DNA of 64,000 nucleotides, taken from NCBI RefSeq assembly GCF_003318275.1, contig NZ_QOCH01000015.1, forward strand, positions 33,606 to 97,605. Direction: 5' to 3'. This DNA is from Marinobacter sp. F3R11. Its GTDB lineage: Bacteria > Pseudomonadota > Gammaproteobacteria > Pseudomonadales > Oleiphilaceae. The notes under the pieces are model-generated. The model searched no databases and was not told the origin of the DNA. It was given only the letters and a program-made list of their open reading frames with translations. Below, piece by piece: positions 1-8,982 of the stretch; positions within the stretch are counted from its first letter, which is position 1, and the number at the start of each line of letters is the position of its first letter. A program made the translations under genes and the position numbers.

Positions 1-254
1 GCCTCATTAATCTGAGCAATAAATTCTGTTTCCGGATACCCATCTTCCAGAGCTTTCTGGGGTGTGATGCCGGTGATCAGGCAGGCTTCCGGTGATGGCA
101 GGTAGTCATCCGCTGGTTTGCAATAAATAACCAGTGGCTCTTCAATAATGTTGAGGTCGGCATCGGTTCGCACACCTGCAAACTGGGATGGCCGGTCGTG
201 GACCGGGTCGACACCAAAAGTTTCGTAGTCATGCCAATAAAACGAGCGGATCAA
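1..254 (-). CDS. sbcB: Exodeoxyribonuclease I, N-terminal part (cut by window edge)
   Basis: The minus-strand reading frame runs off the left edge and gives about the first 84 residues of exonuclease I, a 3'-5' single-strand DNA exonuclease used in recombination and mismatch repair. The segment WHDYETFG holds the first catalytic Asp and Glu of the DEDDh exonuclease fold. It is followed by DRPSQFAG, the R-T-D-A-D-L-N stretch and PEACLITGITPQ, all typical of SbcB. I chose the TTG at 252-254 as start because a TTGGAG Shine-Dalgarno stands seven bases upstream and no ATG fits. The gene is divergent from the receiver-protein gene at 511. Confidence 0.88.
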   Translation of the reverse strand, partial: MIRSFYWHDYETFGVDPVHDRPSQFAGVRTDADLNIIEEPLVIYCKPADDYLPSPEACLITGITPQKALEDGYPETEFIAQINE

Positions 255-510
255 AGCCGGACTCCAACAAGGGGGAAAAATGAAACCAATTTACCCGATT
301 CTAGCCCAGCGCTTTCGCTCAAGTACATGGATGCATCGGAGAAAAGGAAGGCAACAGGGGCGATAGAGTGAGTTTAGTCACAAACATGAGCAACAAAACG
401 TTACAATATAATGGCATTAGAGTATCTTATTAAGGTGTCGCAAAAATGTACACATCAGCGCGTCCGGTTATAATTAGCGGAACGTTATTTCATCCTTCCC
501 GGCCAATGTT
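255..510. promoter_or_regulatory. Divergent intergenic region with candidate -10 boxes
   Basis: This 256-base gap separates the divergent sbcB and receiver-protein genes and must hold both promoters. On the plus strand there are two exact TATAAT hexamers, at 407-412 and 469-474. Neither has a convincing -35 hexamer 16-18 bases upstream, so which one is used cannot be decided by eye. Confidence 0.35.
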
Positions 511-1542
511 ATGACCACCCGCATACTCATCTGCGACGATTCCGCGCTTGCCAGAAAGCAGATGGCCCGAGCCCTCCCCTCCGGCCTGGCGGATAAGATC
601 CTGTTTGCCAATAACGGCGTAGAAGCTCTTGAAAAACTGAGGGCCCGCGAGGCAGACCTGATGTTTCTGGATCTCAACATGCCAGAAATGGATGGCTATG
701 CGGTTCTGGAGCGCGTTCTGGCCGAAGACCTGCCCATCATGACTATCGTGGTGTCGGGGGACATACAACCCGAAGCCAGAGAACGGGTTCGCAAGCTCGG
801 TGCCATAGACTTTATCAAGAAACCCACAGATCTTGGTGTTGTCCTCAGTCTGCTGGTCGAGTACGGTTTTTACCGCGCTGGAGATATTGAAACGGCAGCA
901 CTGAATGATGGCGAACTCAACTCCGGGATCGATTCCCAGGCACAAAACATCTCGGTTTCGCTGAGCGATTATCTACAGGAAATCTCAAACGTTGCCATGG
1001 GACGCTCGTCAGACCTGCTTGCCCGACTGTTGCGGGTATTTGTGAAGCAACCTGTACCGAAAATCGCCTTTATTGCCAACTCCGAGCTCCACATGGCCAT
1101 CTCCGCCGCCCGTGACAGTGATACTTATTCTGCCGTTTGCCAGGGCTTCACAGGTGCAGGCATTGCCGGTGAAGCCCTGCTGCTGTTTGCAGATGCCAGC
1201 TTTCAGGAAATGGCAGAACTGCTTCATTATGAGACTCCGGATGGCGAATCCGTAAATGTAGAAGTTCTGATGGACATGTCCAGCATCCTGTTCGGAGCGT
1301 TTCTGAAAGGTATCGGGGATCAGCTGGACCTCAAACTCGGCCTGGGCCACCCCAGCGTACTAGGACAGCACCGCCAGATCACCGAACTGCTGGAGCATCA
1401 GAATTCCCGGGAAGAGCAGCTTCTTTGCATTGAAATCAGCTATGCGCTGGAGGACAAAGACATACATTGCGACATGTTAGTGCTGCTCACGGAAGACTCC
1501 GGCCCCTTCCTTGAACAACGCCTCCAATATCTTATGGACTGA
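511..1542 (+). CDS. Response regulator with CheC/CheX-like output domain
   Basis: Residues 1-120 are a CheY-like receiver: the acidic pair is D9/D10, the phospho-acceptor is D54 in FLDLNMPEMDGY, and the conserved Lys lies in FIKKP near residue 103. The C-terminal half (about 150-340) resembles CheC/CheX-type CheY-P phosphatases. The first helix motif is kept (QEISN, E-x-x-N). The second, MDMSSILFGAFL, has D-x-x-S where an active site needs E/D-x-x-N, so one site appears lost. Three bases separate it from the downstream diguanylate cyclase, so the two are almost certainly cotranscribed and probably act in one c-di-GMP signalling pathway. Whether the output domain dephosphorylates its own or another receiver is unknown. 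Confidence 0.8.
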   Translation: MTTRILICDDSALARKQMARALPSGLADKILFANNGVEALEKLRAREADLMFLDLNMPEMDGYAVLERVLAEDLPIMTIVVSGDIQPEARERVRKLGAIDFIKKPTDLGVVLSLLVEYGFYRAGDIETAALNDGELNSGIDSQAQNISVSLSDYLQEISNVAMGRSSDLLARLLRVFVKQPVPKIAFIANSELHMAISAARDSDTYSAVCQGFTGAGIAGEALLLFADASFQEMAELLHYETPDGESVNVEVLMDMSSILFGAFLKGIGDQLDLKLGLGHPSVLGQHRQITELLEHQNSREEQLLCIEISYALEDKDIHCDMLVLLTEDSGPFLEQRLQYLMD

Positions 1543-1545
1543 ACA

Positions 1546-2502
1546 ATGCCTATTAACGAAACCGAAGCCCAACCCTACCACTGGTTGGTGGACATGCTGG
1601 AATCCGTTGAGGTCGGCCTTGTAGTTCTGGATCTGGAATTCCGGGTACAGGTATGGAATGGCTTTATGGAAAACCACAGCGGCATTACCGCCAGCAAAAT
1701 CCACAACCGGGTTCTGTTTGAGTTATTTCCTGACATCCCCAAAGCGTGGCTTACCCGCAAAGTGGACGCAGTTGCCCTGCTAAACACCCGGGCTTTCACT
1801 TCCTGGGAGCAAAGGCCTTACCTGTTCAGGTTTCGTAATACCCGCCCCATCACAGGAACAGAAGATTATATGTACCAGAACCTTACCATCAGCCCGCTCT
1901 CAGGCAGTAGCGGCCAGGTGGAGAAGGTATGTCTCATGGTGTATGACGTAACCGATATCGCTTCAGGTAAACGTGCATTAGAACGGGCGAATGAGCAACT
2001 TGCCCGTCTCAGCATGACCGACCGGCTAACCGGGCTGCTAAACAGAGGAACCTGGGAGAACCTGGTAGGTGCGGAATTCGAGCGATATCGTCGCTACGGT
2101 CAGACAACAAGCCTTGTGATGTTCGATATCGACTTTTTCAAAAAGGTGAATGATAACTACGGCCACCTGACAGGTGACGAAGTCATCAAACATACCGCCG
2201 CAACTGCAAAAAGCAATTTGCGACAATCAGACAGTATCGGCCGGTATGGCGGCGAAGAGTTTGGAGTTATATTACCGGAAACCGATGCAGAAGGGTCTCG
2301 CATAATATGTGAGCGCATACGAGAAAGCATTGAAAATAGTGTGGTCCAGACCCCCATTGCACCCATTCGCTATACAGTGAGCATAGGCATTGCACAATTG
2401 GACGGCACAGCTAAGAGTTATACGAAGTGGATGCAGCAGGCAGACGAAGCCTTGTATTCTGCAAAGAATGCCGGAAGAAACTGCGTAGTCGTTTACAAGT
2501 AA
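1546..2502 (+). CDS. PAS-GGDEF diguanylate cyclase
   Basis: 318 residues. An N-terminal PAS-like sensor (about 15-140, with the C-terminal strand reading MVYDVTDIA) is joined by a short helix to a GGDEF domain (about 155-318). The active-site loop is GGEEF at 235-239, and the metal-binding Asp is in VMFDIDFFK (D194/D196). An RQSD product-inhibition site (RxxD, 226-229) lies five residues before GGEEF, so the enzyme should make c-di-GMP from two GTP and be feedback-inhibited. No membrane segment is seen, so it is cytoplasmic. It follows the receiver-CheC-like gene by three bases and is followed by a strong hairpin terminator. Confidence 0.9.
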   Translation: MPINETEAQPYHWLVDMLESVEVGLVVLDLEFRVQVWNGFMENHSGITASKIHNRVLFELFPDIPKAWLTRKVDAVALLNTRAFTSWEQRPYLFRFRNTRPITGTEDYMYQNLTISPLSGSSGQVEKVCLMVYDVTDIASGKRALERANEQLARLSMTDRLTGLLNRGTWENLVGAEFERYRRYGQTTSLVMFDIDFFKKVNDNYGHLTGDEVIKHTAATAKSNLRQSDSIGRYGGEEFGVILPETDAEGSRIICERIRESIENSVVQTPIAPIRYTVSIGIAQLDGTAKSYTKWMQQADEALYSAKNAGRNCVVVYK

Positions 2503-2520
2503 TCATTTTGGTTCAGGCAA

Positions 2521-2556
2521 AAAAAGGGCCAGATGAGACTTTCACCTGGCCCTTTA
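2521..2556. terminator. Bidirectional Rho-independent terminator
   Basis: An inverted repeat GGGCCAG...CTGGCCC, with extra pairing of TGA/TCA inside and flanking AAA/TTT runs, lies between the convergent diguanylate cyclase (+) and MvaT-like (-) genes. The A-run on one side and T-run on the other allow use in both directions. Confidence 0.85.
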
Positions 2557-2570
2557 TAATACTCTGCTGA

Positions 2571-2939
2571 TCAGTCTTGCTGCCAGCTTTGAACTGTTTC
2601 CTTACCGTGCTTTTCACGCCACTCATTAAGAACCTTATGGTTACCGCCGCGGGTTTTAACCACTTCACCGGTATGAGGGTTCTTATAGGTTTTCATCGGA
2701 CGCTTGGCGCGGGTGCCAGTGCTGCCTTCCGCTTTGGCTCCGGCGATAGAGGGGTCGATAGCTGCCAGAATCTGAAGCACATGCTTCGGAGACTTGTCAT
2801 ACTCTTTCATTAACTCGCGAATGCTGTTCTCGAATGCCAGTTCGCGCTTCAAGGCCTGATCTTGTTCCAGTTGATTAATCTCGGCCGCAAGCTTTTCCAT
2901 AAGCTGCTTTTTCTGATAATAATCATTAATCTTTGCCAT
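2571..2939 (-). CDS. mvaT: MvaT/H-NS-family nucleoid-associated protein
   Basis: 122 residues. The N-terminal half (about 1-60) is a charged coiled coil for oligomerisation (INDYYQKKQLMEKL...). The C-terminal half is the DNA-binding domain with KTYKNPHTGEVV and RGGNHKVLNEW, the positively charged loop that in MvaT/MvaU reads AT-rich minor grooves. Such proteins silence AT-rich foreign DNA. The nearby polysaccharide locus contains an AT-rich block (about 12.9-15.6 kb) that could be a target, but that is inference. The start ATG at 2939 has an AGAAGG ribosome site ten bases upstream. Confidence 0.88.
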   Translation of the reverse strand: MAKINDYYQKKQLMEKLAAEINQLEQDQALKRELAFENSIRELMKEYDKSPKHVLQILAAIDPSIAGAKAEGSTGTRAKRPMKTYKNPHTGEVVKTRGGNHKVLNEWREKHGKETVQSWQQD

Positions 2940-3062
2940 GGACGTTAAACCTTCTGTTTTCTGTGGACTCTAAAATTCAAGCTCTGAAATGTGAACCAAG
3001 CCAAAATATAGCGCTATTTGGTTCTAAGAACCTTTCATATCAGGGAAATAATAAGTCATCAG

Positions 3063-3091
3063 ATTATATATGGCAAAGACTATTCATTTAA
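3063..3091 (-). promoter_or_regulatory. Candidate sigma-70 promoter for the MvaT-like gene
   Basis: Reading the minus strand, an exact TATAAT (3068-3063) stands 17 bases after TTAAAT (3091-3086). It is about 125 bases upstream of the MvaT-like start. The -10 is perfect but the -35 is weak. Confidence 0.4.
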
Positions 3092-3135
3092 CAGACATTA
3101 ATTATGTCAAACGGACGAACCCATTATACTTTTTA

Positions 3136-4572
3136 CTAACCGGGTATCAGCACGTTCTCATAATTAATCTCACAAAGTTGCTGTTTAAACATCAGCTTTG
3201 CAGAAGCATCACCGTGCACAATACGAATCTCGGCCGGCCGCTTTGGAATACCCTCAATAAAACGGATTAAATCCGACTGCCCGGCGTGGGCGGAGTACCC
3301 CCCCACCTGATGTACCCTGGCATGTATATCACACCGTTCGCCGTCCAATTCTACCCAACCACCCCTCGGGCCATAGGAAAGAATATCCCGCCCAGGTGTA
3401 CCTGCAGCCTGATAACCTACAAACAAAACATCATTTCTGACATCACCAAGCATTGCCTTGAGGTAGTTAACCACTCGCCCCCCGGCACACATACCAGAAC
3501 CCGCCAGCACCACACACGGCCGGTTTGAACGGGCCAGATACTCCACCGCATTCAGGTGATCCGCATGGGAATCAATCACTGTTAACTGCTCAAATGAAAG
3601 CGGATGCCGGCCCTGCCGAACGAGGTCTGCGGCTTCGGTATTCCAGAATGGTTTCAGCTTGCGATAGATACTTGTAAATTCCGCCGCCAAGGGAGAATCC
3701 ACAACAATTTCCAGATCATCCCAAACCAGGTCACCCAATGCCTGGCCGCCAGCTACACGGTCGTTCCGGAACTCGTGTATCAGGCCTTCAATTTCATAGA
3801 GCAATTCCTGAGTGCGCCCGATACTGAAAGCCGGAATCAACACTGTTCCACCATCCGCAAGCGCACGTTCCAGAATAGCTTTCAAGCGGTAACGACGTGT
3901 TTGCCGGTCTTCATGATCCTTGTCGCCATATGTGCTTTCAATTACAAGGCGATCGGCCCGTTCCGGAGACACGGGCTCCTGCAACAAAGGAGCATGGGGC
4001 GCGCCCAGGTCGCCACTGAATACCACACGTTCGCTGTCGTCCCCGGAAACCGCATCACACTCAACGTAAGCAGAACCCAGAATATGCCCAGCACGCTGAA
4101 GGCGAACGGAGAGCGAGCGGCCAGGCTCAGAAAAAACCTCATGCCACTGCCCATAGGGCACAGGTACAAGCCGGGAACGAATCAACCCAAGTACCCGTTC
4201 AATGAGTACCCTGTCCCGGGTAAAACCGATTTTTAAAGCATCTTCCAGAATTTCCGGCAACATAATCGCGGAAGGTTCCGAACAGATAATCGGGCCTTCA
4301 AATCCCGCCGCCAAAAGATAAGGTATACGACCAACATGGTCGATATGCACATGGGTTACGACGAGGGCGCGGATATGTTCAATGGGGAAATCAACAGACA
4401 GATCCACAGCACTGGCGCCGTCACCCTTTTCCTGGCCCTGAAACAGGCCACAATCGATCAGGATACCGGCAGGTGAAGGATCTGAGCTGAGAGTTGAGGC
4501 CCCGGTAACCGTCAGTTCATGACAGGAGCCAGTAACGCCGGAGGTGGCGCCGTGGTGAGTTATATCTATCAT
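3136..4572 (-). CDS. Beta-CASP metallo-beta-lactamase-fold protein (RNase/CPSF-like)
   Basis: 478 residues from the ATG at 4572, which has an AAGGA ribosome site nine bases upstream; a longer frame would overlap the upstream dehydratase gene and adds no conserved sequence. The metal-binding motif THVHIDHVG (H74, H76, D78, H79) and the later motifs VIESTYGDKDHE, AGSGMCAGGRV and GGYSAHAGQSD define an MBL domain with an inserted beta-CASP domain and a C-terminal RMMBL segment. Relatives are nucleases of RNA or hydrolases of unknown substrate. It lies 28 bases beyond the dehydratase at the distal end of the polysaccharide locus. A paralogue sits at 34831-36192 near the other end. Confidence 0.82.
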   Translation of the reverse strand: MIDITHHGATSGVTGSCHELTVTGASTLSSDPSPAGILIDCGLFQGQEKGDGASAVDLSVDFPIEHIRALVVTHVHIDHVGRIPYLLAAGFEGPIICSEPSAIMLPEILEDALKIGFTRDRVLIERVLGLIRSRLVPVPYGQWHEVFSEPGRSLSVRLQRAGHILGSAYVECDAVSGDDSERVVFSGDLGAPHAPLLQEPVSPERADRLVIESTYGDKDHEDRQTRRYRLKAILERALADGGTVLIPAFSIGRTQELLYEIEGLIHEFRNDRVAGGQALGDLVWDDLEIVVDSPLAAEFTSIYRKLKPFWNTEAADLVRQGRHPLSFEQLTVIDSHADHLNAVEYLARSNRPCVVLAGSGMCAGGRVVNYLKAMLGDVRNDVLFVGYQAAGTPGRDILSYGPRGGWVELDGERCDIHARVHQVGGYSAHAGQSDLIRFIEGIPKRPAEIRIVHGDASAKLMFKQQLCEINYENVLIPG

Positions 4573-4600
4573 CCACAACAGTCCTTGTTGTCCATGGCAG

Positions 4601-6541
4601 TCAAACAGGCAAGCGATGAATTTTCCCGGTGGCTTCGTGATCACCACCTGCATCATGGCCGCCATTGCACCATACCAAGTCTGACACATTACCATTAGGC
4701 GCAAATCCGGTTGGCGCGCTTTTCAGAATTTCAACAATCTGGCTGCAATCAAATTCCTGACTGGCCCGCAAAAGCTTGTTCAACACCACTTCCAAATCAT
4801 CCCAGGGCATCGAAACCTCTCTGGCCATCATAATGCGGGGATGAGAAGTGCCTTGAGGATCATCGCCAATCAATAGCTCCTCAAACAGTTTTTCGCCTGG
4901 ACGCAACCCCGTGAAGATCACTTCAATATCACCGTCGGGCTGCTCCGGGGTCTTTTCAACCAACCCCATCAGATGAATCATCTTGCGAGCCAGATCCGCA
5001 ATCTTGACCGGCTCACCCATATCCAACACAAACACTTCACCGCCACGCCCCATGCTTCCAGCCTGTAACACAAGCTGGCTGGCCTCAGGGATGGTCATGA
5101 AATAGCGAATAATGTCCTGGTGAGTAACCGTAACCGGACCGCCATCGCGAATCTGATCACGGAACAAAGGCACAACCGAACCGGAAGAACCCAATACATT
5201 TCCAAAACGAACCATGGAAAAAGTGGTTTTGCTTTGACGCTGGGCAAGACCCTGCAGCACCAGTTCAGCCATACGCTTGCTGGCGCCCATCACATTAGTG
5301 GGACGTACAGCTTTATCGGTGGAGATCAGAACAAACCGCTCAACCCCGGCCGTAATAGCTGCCTCAGCTGCGTGCAGCGTACCAAACGTATTGTTCTGCA
5401 CGCCTTCAATCACATTATGTTCAACCAGAGGCACATGCTTGTAGGCTGCGGCATGGTAAACGGTTTGAATGCCAAAACTACGCATAACCATCTCACATCG
5501 GCGACGGTGAACCACGCTACCAAGCAGCGGATGAATCTCCACATCAAGCCCTTCAATTCGATTGATCGCCTGGAGTTCACGCTCAATGGCGTACAAAGAA
5601 AACTCGGACTGCTCGAACAAAACCAGAGAACGGGGCCGGTGGCGAATAATCTGCCTGCAAAGTTCGGAGCCAATGGACCCACCCGCACCTGTTACCATCA
5701 CTGCTTTTTCATACAAACTGACAGCAACCTGAGCGTTATCCGGACGCACCGGATCCCGCCCCAACAGATCTTCAATTTCCAGATCACGAATATCGTTAAT
5801 CCGAGCCTGGCCGGCCACCAGCTCTGACATGGAAGGAACCGTCTGAACTGGTAATTTTAGCGTCTCCAGCCGTTTGAGAAGTTGCCGGCGATCTATGTGC
5901 TTATCAGAGTCCAGTGCAAGCAGCAGTCGTTTTACACGATGAACGCGAACAGCATCTTCAAGATGATCCAAGGCAAGAACCGGCACTCCGGCAATGAGGG
6001 CTTTGTGATTGGCAGGTAACAAACCAATGAACACCACGGGATGGTACTCGGTACCCTGCTGCAGCGCTTTTGCTAACTGGGCACCGGTTTCACCAGCACC
6101 CACAATGGCCACCCACTCTTTACCGCGATTAGAGGAGTGATGCACCAGCATGCGTACACTCATGCGACTGCCACTTACGAAAATAAACGCCACGGCAGCG
6201 TATATTATCGGAACTGAGCGAGGGATCGGAACCTGGAGACTGTAACCAAGAAGGATCAAAATCAGGGCGGAAATACCAACGCCCATAATGATGGTCAGAA
6301 ACGCACGATCGCTCATGTAGCGCACAATTGCGCGGTAAAGACCAAGGCGAACGAATACGCCCAGGGTGAAAACAACGGTAAGTCCGGAGACCAGGAGCTG
6401 GCCTTGGTTGGGTAACCAGAGACTTTGTTCAAGACGTAGTGCAAAGGCGGCCCAAAGAGCAAAGGAAAGTGCTATTGCATCTACCGAAACGGAAACGATA
6501 CGTTTATATAGACGCGGTAATTTCAGAAACGATCTAAACAT
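4601..6541 (-). CDS. pglF: Membrane-bound nucleotide-sugar 4,6-dehydratase (PglF/WbpM/CapD type)
   Basis: 646 residues from the ATG at 6541, which overlaps the end of the upstream aminotransferase gene by eight bases. Four hydrophobic segments (about 15-125) anchor it. A first Rossmann-like domain carries IVGAGETGAQ (about 147-156) and the catalytic SDR domain has TGAGGSIG (284-291). The usual Tyr of YxxxK is Met here (M418GASK422), as in WbpM/FlaA1-type enzymes. It should convert UDP-GlcNAc to UDP-4-keto-6-deoxy-GlcNAc, the first step of bacillosamine or QuiNAc/FucNAc synthesis. The adjacent aminotransferase and acetyltransferase favour the di-N-acetylbacillosamine route. WbpM-like use for another 6-deoxy sugar is possible. 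Confidence 0.88.
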   Translation of the reverse strand: MFRSFLKLPRLYKRIVSVSVDAIALSFALWAAFALRLEQSLWLPNQGQLLVSGLTVVFTLGVFVRLGLYRAIVRYMSDRAFLTIIMGVGISALILILLGYSLQVPIPRSVPIIYAAVAFIFVSGSRMSVRMLVHHSSNRGKEWVAIVGAGETGAQLAKALQQGTEYHPVVFIGLLPANHKALIAGVPVLALDHLEDAVRVHRVKRLLLALDSDKHIDRRQLLKRLETLKLPVQTVPSMSELVAGQARINDIRDLEIEDLLGRDPVRPDNAQVAVSLYEKAVMVTGAGGSIGSELCRQIIRHRPRSLVLFEQSEFSLYAIERELQAINRIEGLDVEIHPLLGSVVHRRRCEMVMRSFGIQTVYHAAAYKHVPLVEHNVIEGVQNNTFGTLHAAEAAITAGVERFVLISTDKAVRPTNVMGASKRMAELVLQGLAQRQSKTTFSMVRFGNVLGSSGSVVPLFRDQIRDGGPVTVTHQDIIRYFMTIPEASQLVLQAGSMGRGGEVFVLDMGEPVKIADLARKMIHLMGLVEKTPEQPDGDIEVIFTGLRPGEKLFEELLIGDDPQGTSHPRIMMAREVSMPWDDLEVVLNKLLRASQEFDCSQIVEILKSAPTGFAPNGNVSDLVWCNGGHDAGGDHEATGKIHRLPV

Positions 6542-7718
6542 CGGCAGGTACCGCTTGTTGCATGATGTTAGCCAGAACAGCACATGTTTTTCCAACCTCT
6601 TCTTCTGTCAACGTTGGATGAACTAAAAACATCAGACTTGTCTCTCCCAACTCATGGGCGACAGACAAAGGCGTTTCCGGTCGCCAGCCTGTTCCATCAA
6701 AGGCTTTCTCGAGATACACCTCTGAGCAAGATCCCGAGAAACAGGGAACACCAGCCTCAACTATCGCATTCTGAATGCGATCACGGCTCCAGCCCTCTGC
6801 CAGTTTTTCTGGCTCAACAAATACATAGCACTTATAAGCGGCATGTACGATATCAGCGGGTACAATCGGCACTCGTAGACCCGGCAAGTTACGGGCGCAG
6901 CCCCAGATAGCATTGGCATTTTTTTGTCGCGCAGCGTTCCACTCTGGCATCCGGGAAAGCTGAATACGCCCTATCACACCTTGCATTTCCGTCATGCGCC
7001 AGTTGGTACCAAAGCTCTCGTGTAGCCACCGGAACCCGGGCGGATGCTGGCGTTCATAGACTGCACTCCAGCTTTTTCCATGATCTTTATACGACCACAT
7101 CCGAGACCATAAATCTCTATCGTTGCAGGTGACCATGCCCCCTTCGCCGCCAGTGGTCATGATCTTGTCCTGACAAAAAGACCAAGCGCCCACGTGGCCG
7201 ATAGAACCCACAGAACGGCCTTTATAACGGGCTCCATGAGCCTGGGCGCAATCTTCAACCACAAACAGATCATGCTCGGCAGCCAAATCCATAATCGGAT
7301 CCATGTCGCAGGGCCAACCGGCAAGATGCACACAAATTACTGCGCGAGTACGATCAGTAAGCACTGCACGCACAGATTCCGCCGTAATGTTCTGGGAATC
7401 CGGATCAACCTCCGCGAACACCGGTACAGCCCCGGCCAATACAATGCTGGAAACTGAAGCAAGAAACGTGCGAGGCGTAACCACCACCTCATCACCAGAG
7501 CCGATACCAAGCCCCTTCAGAGCCAAGTCCAGTGCCAGCGTGCCATTGGCAACAGCAATTGCGTATTCAGAATCCGAAAATTCAGCAAATTCCCGTTCAA
7601 ATTCACGGCACTCCTGGCCGGTCCAGTAATTGACTTTGTTGGAAAGCAGAATCTTGGAAACAGCGTTGGCCTCTTCTTCGGTGAAGGAGGGCCATGGGGA
7701 GAAAGGTCCGTTTAGCAT
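6534..7718 (-). CDS. pglE: DegT/DnrJ/EryC1 aminotransferase (PglE-like)
   Basis: 394 residues, the usual family length. It is a PLP enzyme of fold type I: EDCAQAHGARYKGRSVGS precedes the Schiff-base lysine K185 in SFCQDKIMTTGGEGG. It likely transfers an amino group to C4 of the UDP-4-keto sugar made by the neighbouring dehydratase, giving UDP-4-amino-4,6-dideoxy-GlcNAc. The gene lies between the pglD-like acetyltransferase (53 bases upstream) and the dehydratase (8-base overlap), the expected bacillosamine set. Perosamine-type aminotransferases look similar, so the exact product is inferred from context. Confidence 0.82.
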   Translation of the reverse strand: MLNGPFSPWPSFTEEEANAVSKILLSNKVNYWTGQECREFEREFAEFSDSEYAIAVANGTLALDLALKGLGIGSGDEVVVTPRTFLASVSSIVLAGAVPVFAEVDPDSQNITAESVRAVLTDRTRAVICVHLAGWPCDMDPIMDLAAEHDLFVVEDCAQAHGARYKGRSVGSIGHVGAWSFCQDKIMTTGGEGGMVTCNDRDLWSRMWSYKDHGKSWSAVYERQHPPGFRWLHESFGTNWRMTEMQGVIGRIQLSRMPEWNAARQKNANAIWGCARNLPGLRVPIVPADIVHAAYKCYVFVEPEKLAEGWSRDRIQNAIVEAGVPCFSGSCSEVYLEKAFDGTGWRPETPLSVAHELGETSLMFLVHPTLTEEEVGKTCAVLANIMQQAVPADV

Positions 7719-7771
7719 GATTACTCTGTTTTGTTTCGGGTTTGAATAGAACGGGTCTTTTGGTTTCGGGG

Positions 7772-8386
7772 TTAAACCACCTTCGCAGGGTTGCCAACTA
7801 CGGTCACTCCAGAGATCACATCCTTAGTCACCACAGCCCCCATCCCAACTACTGAAGCCTCGCCAACCGCAATCAACTGTCTTACCGAAGCACAAGCACC
7901 AACCCAAGCTAGTGAGCCAAGCGTCACTCTACCGGCCAACACAGCATTAGGACTAATGTGAGCAAAATTACCTACCACACAATCATGCTCCACGACAGCG
8001 CCGGTATTTATAATCACACCGGCGCCTAAGGTTGCGCAGGCATTAACGACTGCATTTGCAAAGACCAAACTACCGTCATCTATAGATGCGTAAGCACTTA
8101 CCACTGCTGACGGGTGAACAATCGTGGCCATTTTACCGCCAGCTGCCACAAGCTCCGATTGTTTCACTGAACGTATATGATTATTCCCGATGGCAACGAT
8201 CACACCATCAAAATCCGTTACCCTCTCAATCAACACTTCGGTATTGCCTTCAATCACCCAAGGTCCATTGGTTTTGAGGTTCGGCCAGGCATCATCGAAA
8301 AAGACAATACCCCCCCACCCAGTCTGCTCAGCGGCATCAGCCACTACTTTCCCGTGACCGCTGGCTCCAAGAATGGCCAGACGCAT
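7772..8386 (-). CDS. pglD: Sugar O/N-acyltransferase of the PglD (left-handed beta-helix) family
   Basis: 204 residues. The N-terminal Rossmann-like part starts LAILGASGHGKVVADAA, which binds the UDP-amino sugar. The C-terminal part is a hexapeptide-repeat helix (VVNACATLGAGVIINTGAVVEHD...) ending in GVTVVGNPAK, the acetyl-CoA site. It should acetylate the 4-amino group to give UDP-di-N-acetylbacillosamine. The ATG at 8386 overlaps the TGA of the upstream transferase gene (ATGA), so translation is probably coupled. A run of seven G on the coding strand (8310-8316) lies in codons 24-26. Confidence 0.85.
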   Translation of the reverse strand: MRLAILGASGHGKVVADAAEQTGWGGIVFFDDAWPNLKTNGPWVIEGNTEVLIERVTDFDGVIVAIGNNHIRSVKQSELVAAGGKMATIVHPSAVVSAYASIDDGSLVFANAVVNACATLGAGVIINTGAVVEHDCVVGNFAHISPNAVLAGRVTLGSLAWVGACASVRQLIAVGEASVVGMGAVVTKDVISGVTVVGNPAKVV

Positions 8387-8982
8387 CAATCGCTACTCCC
8401 GGTAAACTTAGACATCGTCACCTCACCCTCACCATTAATCCCATCACGGACCAGCACTTTCTTCACAGTCAAAAACAGAATCTTCAAATCCAGCCAGAAC
8501 GAACGATTATCAACGTACCAGACATCCAGCTTGAACTTCTCTTCCCAAGAGATGGCATTGCGCCCGTTCACCTGGGCCCAACCGGTCACGCCGGGGCGAA
8601 CGTCGTGGCGGCGATATTGCTCTTTTGAATACAGAGGCAAGTACTCCATCAATAAGGGGCGGGGGCCTACCAGGCTCATATCTCCTTTTAGAACATTCCA
8701 GAGTCCGGGCAGTTCGTCCAGGCTACTGGAGCGCAAAAACTGGCCGAACGGGGTCATCCGCTCTGCGTCTGGTAGTGGTTTACCTCGGGTATCAAATGCG
8801 TCCAGCATAGTGCGGAACTTGACCATTTCAAACGGCTTACCGTTTTTACCAGGGCGGATTTGACGGAACAATACCGGGGAACCAAGTCTGCGATGAATTA
8901 ACAGAGCGATAACAACGATCACTGGAAGCAAAACTACAAACGCGGCGGCCGATACCAGAACATCAAAAATACGTTTGATCAC
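8386..8982 (-). CDS. pglC: Undecaprenyl-phosphate sugar-1-phosphate transferase (PglC-like)
   Basis: 198 residues, the size of a minimal monotopic phosphoglycosyl transferase. It has one N-terminal re-entrant membrane helix (about 8-30), then VLFRQIRPGKNGKPFE, the catalytic Asp-Glu pair D89-E90 in SSLDELP, and GDMSLVGPRPL plus RPGVTGWAQVNGRN. It should move the diacetamido-sugar phosphate from UDP to undecaprenyl phosphate and so start repeat-unit assembly. The start is GTG and overlaps the TGA of the upstream glycosyltransferase (GTGA). Sugar identity is inferred from the adjacent PglD/E/F genes. Confidence 0.9.
   Translation of the reverse strand: MIKRIFDVLVSAAAFVVLLPVIVVIALLIHRRLGSPVLFRQIRPGKNGKPFEMVKFRTMLDAFDTRGKPLPDAERMTPFGQFLRSSSLDELPGLWNVLKGDMSLVGPRPLLMEYLPLYSKEQYRRHDVRPGVTGWAQVNGRNAISWEEKFKLDVWYVDNRSFWLDLKILFLTVKKVLVRDGINGEGEVTMSKFTGSSD

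Noticed and set aside
3604..4236. 210-codon plus-strand ORF opposite the MBL-fold gene
   Set aside because: Antisense shadow with no recognisable motifs; the minus strand has all MBL motifs.
4573..4704. Longer frame of the MBL-fold gene
   Set aside because: It overlaps pglF; conserved sequence and a good ribosome site begin at 4572.
5120..5827. 235-codon plus-strand ORF opposite pglF
   Set aside because: Composition is shadow-like (Asn/His/Thr rich) and the minus strand encodes the dehydratase.
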